A stretch of DNA of 64,000 nucleotides from Misgurnus anguillicaudatus (lineage: Eukaryota; Chordata; Actinopteri; Cypriniformes; Cobitidae): positions 43,544,501 through 43,608,500 of the forward strand of contig NC_073358.2 of the NCBI RefSeq assembly GCF_027580225.2. The letters are read 5' to 3'. The notes beneath the pieces are model-generated. The model was not told where the DNA came from and ran no database searches. It saw only the letters and a program-made list of their open reading frames with translations. Shown piece after piece: positions 1-10,628 of the stretch (position 1 is its first letter; every line of letters starts with the position of its first letter). Position numbers and translations under genes: made by a program.

Positions 1-1100
1 GCTGAAATTTCTATGACTAAATGTAAGCTTACACTGAACTTACTAAAATGTATTAATCAAGTAAATTTGCACTCAACATAAAGACATGTAATCCACAAGC
101 AGCAGGCTCCCACAGTATGATGCTATGATAAGTTTCAAACTGTGAGTATTCCACAAACATCAGACTTATTAAGGCTTATATCAATAACACTCAGTGTAAC
201 AGGCAAATATTAATCAATGTGTGTCAATCTTTGTTCCTAATACTGTAATTTTGCCCCCCTTCAGCCCAATCTCCTCTCCACTGTGTTTCGCCTCTGAATG
301 ACCCCTCTGGAGCTCCATCTGTCCTCGCTCTTTGTGTTGTTCCCTGTAGAACAGAGCGGAACAGAAGTTTATCACTTTAAATTCTGCCAGCAGGAGGCTT
401 TGTTTAAAAAAGGCTTTGATTTTCCATCTCTCTCTATCTGAATCAAGGCACTGACACTGGTTTTAGAAAAATTTTGTGCTGGCACGCATCTTCTCGTTTT
501 GTCTTGAAAGTGTGCATCTTGAAGAGCGTGAAAGGTCTGCTTGGGTCACCTCTACAAGTGATTGTGATCGTTTCAGCACTTCAAGGCGCTCTGAGCGAAT
601 TGACGCGTTTTAGACCATAAAACATTTTTTGTTACATACAGCAAACATCTCCTCACTATCTGCTTGCTGCCTGTCCGCTGATCAAACTGTAAAAAACACG
701 ATCTCTGTAGACAGCTCAGGCTCGACAAACGGCAATATCAACATAGTGGCCAAACCTAGCACAACAAAACATAACAAAGTGTTCCAGCCAATTAAAGAGA
801 GCATTCCAACTTGGACCCCATTGTGCGAGCTGTCTCTTTAGTACCGCATGATTTATTTACATGTTGCTGCTGATTGGACTGCACTTCTGACACACCAACC
901 AAACAAGAGAAAACACACCGTTTTCAGGAAACATGTCGTTCAACCCGGAAACCGTAGCAAAACATTTTGAACTTGAACGTGCCCCAGATTAAGAATGATG
1001 ATTAAAACATACTTGTGCCTTTGAACTGATGTATAAATGCAATATTACTCACTTGATACAGCTATAATAGTGATGAGGAATACTTGCAGTAGCCCATTGG
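1..1100. other. Anonymous non-coding DNA
   Basis: No ORF here has a recognisable domain or coding-like organisation. The stretch is AT-rich with a more balanced segment around 240-620 that could be single-copy sequence. I see no terminal repeats, RNA gene or promoter that I can defend. The short open frame at 629-841 has no family resemblance and is treated as chance. Confidence 0.4.
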
Positions 1101-2094
1101 ATATGAAGAGTTTGGTTCCAAAACGCCATTTAAAAAAAATGAGTTACTGCCAAAATCAGTATTGTATCAGGTCAGTATTTAAAAGTAAATTCTTAATTTT
1201 ACGCAAAATACAATATCCGCCGTGTTATTCTGTCATCTTTTCTCCCTTTTTTCCCAAAACGCAATAAACGCCACTCCTCCTTTTCTGCAGAATGCAATAA
1301 ATCCGCTCCACAAATCACAGCGCACCATTCCACGCATTGTAAACAAACAATGGCGGAAAGTTGAGTACACCGAATCTTAGTTTTCCTCATCTACTTTGTA
1401 CTTCGTGATCAACAAACGAACAAAACAAAATAATACTTTAATGGCATTGATACACCTGTGGTGGTTTTCTGTGATGGGAAGGAAATGTAAGCCATCAACA
1501 TCTAATAATTTACGTGAGAGGCACTCGGGAGCCGGTTGCTTGTTCTCCCGACAGCATCAAGCTTCTCATACTAACACATTGAACCCAGAGGATCTTATGA
1601 AAAACTTTTCATAATTTTACTCAAAGTCAATGAAAATCAAGCAGGACCAAAACATTTTACAGCTGATCGCTGTAAAAAATGTTAAGCGACAACATCCCAA
1701 GTATAATCGCAGCAGTCACTATATGACAAAGTAAGTGTTTTGGTTAATGCCATTAATGTTTTTTTTTATTAGTGTATACCACTAGTCAATATAACATGGC
1801 AAAGATGAATGCACATTTATAGACTGATTCAATAGATTTATAGCATTTTGAAAAAAAAACCTTGTCATGGATTTATTGCATTTTGTGGAAAAATATTCAG
1901 TTTTTATAATAAATCTTTGAAAATCAAGTTATGGATTTGAATTTTTTATGTTTTTATAACCTAAAGATGCTATGTGAAAGTTTATAACAGAAAATAGTGG
2001 TTTTCATCTTGTCACTTTCTTGGTATAGAAAACATGTTTTTACCAAAATTAGTCAAAATGGATTTATTGCGTTTTGGAACCAAACTCTTCATAT
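1101..2094. mobile_element. Non-autonomous inverted-repeat DNA transposon
   Basis: Positions 1101-1126 and 2069-2094 are a perfect 26-bp inverted repeat that includes GAAGAGTTTGGTTCC. The element is about 1 kb and codes for nothing recognisable. Subterminal motifs of the type GCAATAAA and TTGCGTTTTG recur in both orientations inside it, as expected for transposase-binding sub-repeats. The flanks offer TA or ATAT as a possible target duplication, which is too short and AT-rich to settle the superfamily. Tc1/mariner-like is possible but unproven. Confidence 0.65.
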
Positions 2095-3637
2095 ATACAC
2101 TGTAAAAAAATAATATGCTGTATTTTCATTAAAAATATAGTGCATAATTTTTGCATTCAATTTTTTAAGTAAGTTTTACTTTACATTTTAAGCAATGCAT
2201 AAATTGCTTAAAATTCCATGTAATAATTAAAAAAATGGATGCAAAAATGTGTTCATATGGTTTAGTTAAAATTGTGCTTTTTCAGACACAAAAGTTTGTA
2301 ATTTCTGGCTGTTATTCTTTCTGTTATAATCTTACACTTTTCTTAATAAAAAATATATTTTTCGCTTTTGTAGTTCAGAAAATGTCTTTGCAACAACAAA
2401 CAAACAAACAAGACTTATTTTTGATCTTTTTTGTTCAGTTGAGATTTAATGTTAGAAGTTTTAGTTTACCCAGCCTTTTGCACTTTACTCCTTTTAGGAT
2501 TTAAATTGGCTATGGTGTTGTGGTGATAACAAAAAACAGATGCTGGAAGAAGATGGAGTCGTCTAGAGATGTCAGTCTTGGCTTCCTGCATTGTGTATTA
2601 AGTCTTTGATCACTGAAATGGGCAAAGCTTTAGTGTCCCCATTTGCCAGTTTGCAGGGCAATGGCCCAACCATCTCATGCCGGTCATTTCTGCCAGTTTG
2701 GATGATTATGGCTCTGTGTGCCACGGCCCAGGTCAGAGAGCGCACAGAGATGTCACAGACTGTGTGGTTGAAGGTGCTGAATCTGTTTGGATGTTCAGAG
2801 AAAGGCAAGGAGGGTGTCTTTTTCCTGATGCTCTGGAGATGAGTCTTCTTCTCGCTTTATTGATTTATCTCACCTCTGTTCGTTTTCCATTTAGTGTTTC
2901 CCATCAGCTCTTGTTCAGACTTCCATTGTCAGATTTGAACAAGTCTAACTGCTCTCGAGCATGGTGTTGAGGTCAAAGAGATGGATGTTGCTACTGCCTA
3001 TTATGTTTCAGAAAAGCATGTTGACATTTCTGGTACATTTTAGAAACGTTATGTTCAATGTTTCCCATGGGTGTACTCCTGGTAAGAGACGAGCGTTAGA
3101 AATGGATTGGGAATGTAAATCTGACATAATAGCTTAGCATGCATGTTTAAAAGCCGGTTGTGTTTTGAGGGTATGCAGCAGCAGCTGTGGACAGACATAC
3201 ATTGTGTGTGTGTGTATTCTATCGAGGTCTTTTAATAAATAGAAAAAACTGGTCGATCTGTCACTGGGAATAAAATATTTTGGCACTGATTGAAACGGAC
3301 AGATGTGTACGCGTGTTGAAGTACACATTCACGTATATTTAGGAGGAACTACATGGGCTACTCAATCTGTTTTCCATCACTCAACCTAGAAGTGTTTGTC
3401 AACTTACTGATAAAACCTCTTATTTTGTGATAGATAGTGTCAGTGTTAAAACGACAGGATTGTACAGTTGTGAATGAAACTGCTGTAGACTACCACAGTT
3501 TTAATACCTTTATTTTTAATAGTGTATATTAAGGCTAATTTACATACTGTAGAAATTAGGCATTTTGCACTGAAAATAACGACAACTTACTGTACAGTGA
3601 CTTGTGTGAAAATCAAGCAAAAAATGCGTAAAAACTT
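2095..3637. other. Anonymous non-coding DNA
   Basis: AT-rich stretch followed by a more balanced segment around 2560-3000. Short ORFs occur on both strands over the same bases (2572-2842) without domain similarity, so I treat them as chance. There is a short (TG) run near 3205. No gene or element ends are seen. Confidence 0.4.
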
Positions 3638-4168
3638 TATAGGGACCATGGCATGAAAATCTGACTTTTTCCATGTTTAAGTGCTATAATTGGGTTCCCA
3701 GTTCGTCTATTAACTTAGAAAATGTGAAAAAGATCAACCCAGTAACTTAGTTTTGGTAAACCATTCCCTGCAAGCATGTGAAAAAAAAGGTAATTGAAAT
3801 TTGGCTCCCCTTGTGATGTCATAAGGAGATCTTATTATAATAATACCATCCCTTAATCTGCACTATCCAACCACGGCACAGCCATTTAGTGCAGAGAGAA
3901 AGAGATAGAGATAGAAAATAATTCACAGCACAATTGAGTTTCAATTGCAACAAACCACCATCATTGCTATCAATTTTATTAGCTCATTTGCATGTTAAAG
4001 GACACACCCAAAACGCCACATTTTTGCACACACCTAAAAAGTGTCAATTTTAACATGTAATAATAAATTATCTATATGGTATTTTGAGCTAAAATGTCAC
4101 ATATGTACTCTGGGGACACTAAAGATTTATTTTAAATTTTAAAAAGTCTTGTGACATGGCCCCTTTAA
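3638..4168. mobile_element. Non-autonomous DNA transposon with imperfect GGGxCCATG ends
   Basis: The left end reads AGGGACCATGGCATGA. The right end, on the opposite strand, reads AGGGGCCATGTCACAAG, giving imperfect inverted ends about 530 bp apart with no coding sequence between them. This layout resembles the abundant hAT-type MITEs of cyprinids, but I could not define a clean 8-bp target duplication, so the superfamily is inferred. Confidence 0.5.
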
Positions 4169-5145
4169 AATAAATTTGCCCCACATGCAAGACTATTAAT
4201 TTTTAAATGCAGACATACTGTACAGTTTTTTGTAATTTACACAAATCCAATTTCAATCCATTGTTTTTTCCCCTGAAACTCTCAATGGGCTTTTATTTGA
4301 TCCTCCCTTCTATACAAATCTCAACCAACCCTTTCACCATCTCAATGCAATTTAAAGCCAGAAAATTATTTAAAATACTTATGGGACAACCAGCATAAAC
4401 AAGTTTTATTGATTCCTACATTTGTTCACTTTCTGACAGAAATATAATTTTCATTAGATAATTATATATTACGATCTTTTCCTTAACTATGATGAGCTGC
4501 TGCTTTTGTCAATATTGTATATCTTTTTTTTTTACATCTAGGCTTCGCAAAAACAAATCTTTTATTTGAATGCTTTAACTGCTAGATTGATCAAAATCAT
4601 CGTGTTGCACTTAAATCTTTGATTAGGCCTGTCGGAAAGTTCTTTGCGATTTTCATTTGTCACAGTAGACTTGAATTGTATTCCTGAAATTGTTGTTTTC
4701 TCAGTCAAATGCTCCTTTAATCACAGAGTCCGATGGGGAAAGACAAGTGAACAAACCGTCTGAAACTTAAACATCCTGCAGAGACTGGTAATGATGAAGA
4801 TGCGGTAAGTCAGGAGGAAGTACAGAGATATTAAAGAAGTATGAAATGTGATCAACAGTGTGGAAATCCAATATTCATTATATTTGAAAAAAAAAACCTC
4901 TGCATATTTCAAATTTATTTAAAAAAAAAGAATTGAATGATGCCGGTCCGATCGTTGGTAGAAGTCCCATTCAGGGTGGGGAGTAGGACCTATATACATA
5001 TATAATGTATATGATAATCCAAATTAAAATATAAAAATGTCCAAAAACATGGTTTTACCATGTAACACATAAAAAATAATAAAACCATGATATTTTAGTC
5101 CATTCTAAAAGTGATGGGTTGTTTTTAACCCACACTTTCAGGAAA
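4169..5145. other. Anonymous AT-rich DNA
   Basis: No supported gene. It contains homopolymer A/T runs and a weak inverted motif around 5109-5128. Nothing else stands out. Confidence 0.4.
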
Positions 5146-5232
5146 ATGGTAAAAAATGGTCCCTAGCTGTCACTGTGGCGGTACCATTTCAAAAACGACA
5201 TCTCTGCACCCATAATGTGCACCTTACATTAT

Positions 5233-5914
5233 GGGTACACACCAAAAGATTTTTACATCTTATAAGATTTTCAAAATGTCATAGACCACAAACACGAGGA
5301 TATAAAATTCTAAATTTAACAGTTTTGCTCCTATAGTGTGTGGTGTGCTGTCTTTGACATGTCATAGCACACAACACACTATAGGAGCAAAACGGTTAAG
5401 ATTTTCAACCACACTCGACTGTGAACACAGGAACCGTCGCAAAACCTCGCGAGACTTCAGAATAAGCATGCCGGACGATATGCAGGAAGAAACTTCAATG
5501 AGTGTTTGGAATGATTTTCACAGAAAATTCAAGGGAAAAAAGAAAAGGGTTTGGGTCATTGAAACAGCGAGAACATGGTCTGTACTAGTTCACTTCGCAT
5601 TACCTTTGTGCTGCGCCATGACTGCTTCCGTCTTCCATCATCTCACTTTTCGTTTCACATGATAATCTCAAGAGCATGCACTTGTTTGTTTTCGGGGTTT
5701 CTGATCGTAAAAATTAAAGATGTTTCGCAATTCGCATTTGGGACGGCTCCGACGTTCTTCCGATCAGGTTCAGACACTCTTAACACACCTCACACCAAGG
5801 GAAAATCTGATAAAATAATCTGTAGAACCATCAAGATAATCAGGACATAGCATGGATTGTCGGAAGGGGTCAAATCGGCCCAAAATCAGCCTGATTATCT
5901 TTTGGTGTGTACCC
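5233..5914. mobile_element. Inner inverted-repeat element with an 18-bp perfect TIR
   Basis: GGGTACACACCAAAAGAT at 5233-5250 is exactly inverted at 5897-5914. The body is about 680 bp and contains a long hairpin (5323-5392). ORFs inside it (5336-5662, 5575-5850) have no recognisable domain. It interrupts a 'ggtacc' fold-back element. I could not identify a target duplication with confidence. Confidence 0.6.
5323..5392. repeat. Long hairpin, about 27-bp stem
   Basis: TTTTGCTCCTATAGTGTGTG at the left is inverted at the right as CACACTATAGGAGCAAAA, with further pairing inward and a loop of about 16 nt (centred on GACATGTC). It lies asymmetrically inside the 5233-5914 element. Confidence 0.7.
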
Positions 5915-6034
5915 AGCATTAGTACCTCTATTGCTACCAAATGTAGGCTATACCTGTATCTAAATTGTACATATTAAGACAATTTAAAGGGTAATGCCCT
6001 AATGACAGCATGGGACCTTTTCTTGACCATTTTT

Positions 6035-7065
6035 TTTCTAATATGTAACATTTTGACAAATCAGGCCTGATTTAAATTCACCTAGAAAATGTCCATTATT
6101 ACCTAACCATTGGTTAAAATAACACAGCATTTTGTGTTTAAACAACCCAGCACAGTTTAATTTAAACCTTGGGAATTTGGTTTAAACAATTGGGTTTGTC
6201 CATATTTTACACAACCATTGGTTAAAAACAGTTAGATTGTACTTACATTATGTTTTTGTTGTCTAATCTGACCATTTTCTCACAACCAAAGCAGAAAAAA
6301 TATAATGCAGTAAACTAAGTATTCTTTTGTTGACTATTTTACAGTAGTCAAAAATATGTATATCTACATTATGTGAAATGGTACTAACATCTCCATCACC
6401 AAATCTCTAAACCTACTCGTTACCTTGTAGTCTCCTCCAATGTGCACAGCAAAATCACCAGTGTTAAATGTACACTGCTGCTGGTGTTTATATGGGTCCG
6501 GTGGTACCCTTATATACACCAGCTGGTTATTTTGCTGTGTGTCATCCTATTTTGAAATACCCTGTATGTTTTCCACAAACACACACTCATTTAAACAGAC
6601 ATCCAGGCCTGTTTTCATGAATGTCCCAAAGGAGGTAGCATGTTAATTTGAGCTGTGGAGACAGGTGGAGGAGATAATGTCTGTGGGTGGAGAGAAATTT
6701 CAGCCATCGTTTCAAGTCCAAACAGCTGCTGGGGGAAGTAACTAAGTCTTAAAGTAATGGATAAACGAATCAACCTGCCAGAGGACACTGTGTTATATTC
6801 TCATTAAGACCGAATTATTCACATCCCAGCACTGGTTACTAGATTAGCATTAGTGCCGCGTGCCACTTACCATTAGCTTGGTGTGAGGCAAAAAAACGAA
6901 TGCCACCTATTTATAATGGAAAGTAGCTATAAAACCTTTTGAAATGATGATGCCAGATGACGTCATGCACTAATTAGCATATTTATGATGACAAACAGGT
7001 TTGCATATTCTGTAGTATCTGTTTGACTTCTTTCCTGCTGTATGTTCTCATTACTGTGGGTGGTT
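6035..7065. repeat. Short fold-back fragments in anonymous DNA
   Basis: 6095-6245 carries inverted AACCATTGGTTAAAA / AACCCAGC motifs of the kind also seen at 60787-60900 and 62440-62745. 6449-6541 is a fold-back with CACAGCAAAATCACCAG at the left and its imperfect inverse CTGGTTATTTTGCTGTG at the right. The rest is anonymous, with no gene. Confidence 0.45.
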
Positions 7066-7309
7066 CTTAAAGGGATAGCTCCCTAAAAATGAAAATTCTC
7101 TTACCATTTACTCACTCTTATGTTGTTATAAACCTGTATACATTTATTTGTTCTGATGAACACAAAGGAAGATATTTTGAGGAATGTTTGTAACCAATCC
7201 GAACATGAACCCCATTCACTTCCATAGCAGGAAAAAAATATTACTATGGAATTGAATGGGCGTTGAGAGTGAGAAAATGATGACAGAATTTCATTTTTGG
7301 TTCAGCAGA
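7066..7309. repeat. Copy of a dispersed repeat beginning AAAGGGATAG
   Basis: The block contains TGAAAATTCT, TTTACTCACT, TGTTGTTATAAACCTGTAT and AAGGAAGATATTTTGA in order. I recognise this order as a very abundant cyprinid repeat. A partial copy lies near 46770-46900 (TCTGTCATCATTTATTCACC). It is non-coding and diverged. Confidence 0.5.
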
Positions 7310-7373
7310 CAGGCCAATGACCAGGGAGTCGACCATTTGTTTCATTTGCAAAATCCTTTCAGTGCATTAAAAC

Positions 7374-8536
7374 CAACCTGATCTCACGAATTTCCATGGC
7401 ATAGTCACGGAATTTTGTGCTAATTTTTCCGTGGCATTCTCACGGATCTCCGCATTTTTCCGTGGCCCTGCTACGGACTGTCTTTTTCCGTGGCATTCTC
7501 ACGGATTGGTTACTTAACTGTTTTGTCCTATTTTCTTACCACTGTCACTTCGGTTTAGGGTTAGATTTACATAAAATTACATCCTTACCCAAACCCAACT
7601 CTAACCCCAACGCCAGGTGACAATTGTTTAAAGTTTAGAAAACATAAAAGAATAAATCAGAAAAAACAGTATAAACCAATAGTTAAAGTGACATACTAAC
7701 GCAAACACCAAATCTAACCCTAAACCGAAGCGAAAATGGTTTGAAAATAGGAAAAAGCAGTTGAGTAACCAATCCGTGAGAATGCCACGGAAAAAGACAG
7801 TCCGTAGCAGGGCCACGGAAAAATGCGGAGATCCGTGAGAATGCCACGAAAAATGAGCACAAAATTCCGTGACTATCCCACGGAACTTTGTAGTTAAAGT
7901 GACATACTAACGCAAACACCAAATCTAACCCTAAACCGAAGCGAAAATGGTTTGAAAATAGGAAAAAGCAGTTGAGTAACCAATCCGTGAGAATGCCACG
8001 GAAAAAGACAGTCTGTAGCAGGGCCACGGAAAAATGCGGAGATCTGTGAGAATGCCTCGAAAAATGAGCACAAAATTCCGTGACTATCCCACGGAACTTT
8101 GTAGTTAAAGTGACATACTAACGCAAACACCAAATCTAACCCTAAACCGAAGCGAAAATGGTTTGAAAATAGAAAAAAGCAGTTGAGTAACCAATCCGTG
8201 AGAATGCCACGGAAAAAGACAGTCCGTAGCAGGGCCACGGAAAAATGCGGAGATCCGTGAGAATGCCACGAAAAATGAGCACAAAATTCCGTGACTATCC
8301 CACGGAACTTTGTAGTTAAAGTGACATACTAACGCAAACACCAAATCTAACCCTAAACCGAAGCGAAAATGGTTTGAAAATAGGAAAAAGCAGTTGAGTA
8401 ACCAATCCGTGAGAATGCCACGGAAAAAGACAGTCCGTAGCAGGGCCACGGAAAAATGCGGAGATCCGTGAGAATGCCACGAAAAATGAGCACAAAATTC
8501 CGTGACTATCCCACGGAACTTTGTGAGATCATGTTG
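7374..8536. mobile_element. hAT-like MITE with tandemly amplified right arm
   Basis: Ends are CAACCTGATCTCAC (7374) and, inverted, CAACATGATCTCAC (ending 8536). Both are flanked by the identical 8-bp sequence ATTAAAAC (7366-7373 and 8537-8544), which is the hAT signature. The left arm (7374 to about 7620) is inverted relative to the right arm. The right arm exists as four near-identical 211-bp tandem units starting at 7681, 7892, 8103 and 8314. Long minus-strand ORFs over these units (up to 178 codons) repeat the same peptide and are artefacts. The host sequence is another dispersed repeat: its two halves (around 7317-7365 and 8545-8600) match an uninterrupted relative near 25200-25320. Confidence 0.8.
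7681..8524. repeat. 4 x 211-bp tandem array
   Basis: Unit starts at 7681, 7892, 8103 and 8314 give an exact 211-bp period. Units differ at only a few positions (for example TCCGTAGCAG versus TCTGTAGCAG near 8010). The unit equals the right arm of the enclosing MITE, so it arose after or during amplification of that arm. Confidence 0.85.
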
Positions 8537-8639
8537 ATTAAAACATCTGCTGGCTGACAATTCCCACAATGCAATGCAAAAAACAAGGAGCATTCTTACC
8601 AGAAATAACACTGTCCGAAAAAATTGTTGAAAAATAGTC

Positions 8640-8870
8640 ACTAGCTGTCACTGGGTCAGTACCTTTTCAAGAAAGTACACATTTGGCCCTAAAGAGTTCA
8701 TATTAGTGCCTCATTTAGTATTGGTACCAAAGAGTGCATATTAGTGCCTCAAAGATATATACTGGTACCACTTCTGTACCCAAATGGCGCATATTGGGAC
8801 CTTTTTATAGGTTACTGTCCCTGTGACTGCTTGGGACCATTTTTGACCAATTTTTCTGACAGTGTCACAT
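8640..8870. repeat. Fold-back 'ggtacc' element copy
   Basis: Left half AGTCACTAGCTGTCACTGG and right half TGTGACTGCTTGGGACCATT are imperfect inverses. They are separated by repeated GGTACC- and AGTGC-containing motifs. It belongs to the same family as 5146-6034 and 47900-48075. No protein is encoded. Confidence 0.45.
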
Positions 8871-9644
8871 TTTCTGATATAATAAACATCATAAAAAAAC
8901 ATAACAGAATAAAAAAAAACACAAATATATCAACATGAGCATAAACACACATTGCTAGATAGGTAGGGAACTAGGTAACATTTAAAACGGACATGCATTG
9001 TGAAGTTACTTTGGATAGCGTTTTCTAAATACATAAATGTAAATTATTTATTGTAGTCATCACTCATAATTTCCAGTCGGCTTGTCTTATATGAATATTA
9101 ATTTTCATGCAAATGGATGTAAGGTTTGTAATTGTACTCTTTTATGTAATTATAGTCTCATATAATTTAATGCACGTACAGGACCAAGTTGAATAGACTT
9201 CCAAAAGTAAAAAAATGTTAAAATAACATTAACTACTTTGTTATGTCAAAGTCTGTATTTAAAATCAAGTAATCAAAAATGGCTTCATGCTGACATCTAC
9301 TGAACTCCACTTATGCTTATTGTTTGTGCTTTGTGTAATTGACTTGTAATTCTAAAAAAAATACTTTCTTTCATGCGATCATGTTTTCACTTTATCTTTT
9401 GATATATTTTTAAGTAGATTGTAAAACAACAAGCATGCATTATTCATCTTAACCTTTTTAAATGTATGTTGCACTAGGCTTACTGTACTATGCATGCATT
9501 GAGGGATTTTAATACTAGAGCTAAAACTCTCAGCTTTGAGCAGAGGAAGGTGACAACACCTCTTAGTGTTGTTTCTAAACTATCTGGACTCCATGCAAAA
9601 ACTAAAAATAGGCACTGTACACCAATATAGCATGTGAAAGAATC
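8871..9644. other. Anonymous AT-rich flank of DIRS copy 1
   Basis: No supported gene, RNA or repeat end. The last bases before the retrotransposon are GAAAGAATC. Confidence 0.4.
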
Positions 9645-9691
9645 GTCTCGGTTACGTATGTAACCCTCGTTCCCTGAAGGAAGGGAACGGA

Positions 9692-9857
9692 GACGTCACG
9701 TCGTGACCGACGAATTGGGAACCGCTTCGCGGGTGACCTATCTACTTCGAGAACTATCAAAAACGGCAATGAACTTGGCATGCAGGTATTTGCATAATGC
9801 CGGCGCCGCCCCGCCAGGTGCGTATATAAGGCGCAGGTGCATAATACCAAATCAGCT
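9692..9857 (+). repeat. DIRS copy 1, inverted terminal repeat (3' end of element)
   Basis: These 166 bp are the reverse complement of 15773-15938 with one visible mismatch (9766). The repeat begins GACGTCACGTCGTGACC and ends near AAATCAGCT. The 47 bp outside it (9645-9691) are unique to this end and reappear only in the ICR. A TATA-like GTATATAAG (9822-9830) and an octamer ATTTGCAT (9788-9795) point into the element, antisense to its genes. Confidence 0.93.
9822..9830 (+). promoter_or_regulatory. TATA-like box in 3' ITR, antisense direction
   Basis: GTATATAAG lies in the left ITR on the plus strand, about 27 bp downstream of an octamer ATTTGCAT. Because the ITRs are inverted, the same box that should drive sense transcription from the other end also points inward from this end. 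Antisense transcription from here is a prediction from sequence only. Confidence 0.45.
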
Positions 9858-9929
9858 ATATTATTGCTGAGAAGCCGAGCAACAGTGCCCGGCCTGAAAC
9901 AGCAATGGAACAGCAAACTGTGGCAACGG

Positions 9930-10040
9930 GACGTGACGTCTCCGTTCCCTTCCTTCAGGGAACGAGGGTTACATACGTAACCGAGACGTTCCCTTTCAGT
10001 CGGTCACTACGACGTCACGTCGTGACCGACGAATTGGGAA
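9930..10040 (-). repeat. DIRS copy 1, internal complementary region (ICR)
   Basis: 9930-9987 is the exact reverse complement of the left tip 9645-9702. 9988-10040 is the exact reverse complement of the right tip (15961 inward for 53 nt). The ICR therefore carries the joined termini, with the junction between 9987 and 9988. In DIRS-1 models this region templates completion of the cDNA ends and formation of a circle. Next to the junction is a dyad, GGTTACATACGTAACC (9967-9982), a plausible recombinase-binding site by inference. Confidence 0.93.
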
Positions 10041-10628
10041 TCCCTACCAAAACGCCACTGCAGCTGAACCCTTCCAGTGCCTGCAAAAGCCCTCCGCCCT
10101 CCACATAAAGGGGTGGAACCTAAGGCAAAATGCAGAAGGCCGGTCACTACCTGTTCCTTAACCCACGATAGTGAAGCAGCGAACTGGGGGAAGCGTCTAA
10201 ACTGAGCGGAGCTAGAACACTGCGGAAGCCATCCCCTAAGAAGGTTAAATGGATGACATAAAAATATATGAAACAACCGACAGGTTGCTCAAAATAAAGT
10301 CTCTGAACAATACATGGTATGTTGAGAGGTGCAGAGCAGGCTCTGCTAAGGAAAAACGTGGAGGATTAGAACCCCACGGACTATACACACAAATGAACCC
10401 CACGTAGGGGACAAATGTGGACGCCTAGCCTACACAGGTTTACAGAGAATACATCAGTGATAGGTTGACAGCGGATGCTCCGCAACACCAGCTATCAGGG
10501 CGGTGGAGGAGAGGCAAAAACAGTTTTTGTGACGTTTTTGCCCCGATTGCCTTCCATATCGGTGCAACTGTACAGCACCAAAATAGAGGCTCCAAGCCGA
10601 TACACGAGCCGACCCTCGGCATTCTTAA

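Larger units (their letters stand above)
5146..6034. mobile_element. Fold-back 'ggtacc' element split by a second element
   Basis: The left half (5146-5232) starts AAAAATGGTCCCTAGCTGTC. The right half (5915-6034) ends with the inverse, TGACAGCATGGGACC followed by CCATTTTT. Similar half-elements occur at 8640-8870 and 47900-48075, so this is a dispersed fold-back family. The halves are separated by the element at 5233-5914, so this is the older of the two insertions. No protein is encoded. Confidence 0.5.

Noticed and set aside
7561..8380. CTAACCCTAAAC-like words as interstitial telomere
   Set aside because: They are isolated words within MITE arms, not tandem TTAGGG repeats.
7628..8641. 114- to 178-codon minus-strand ORFs at 7628-8641
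   Set aside because: They read through the 211-bp tandem units of a MITE arm, the peptides repeat the same words, and no domain is present.
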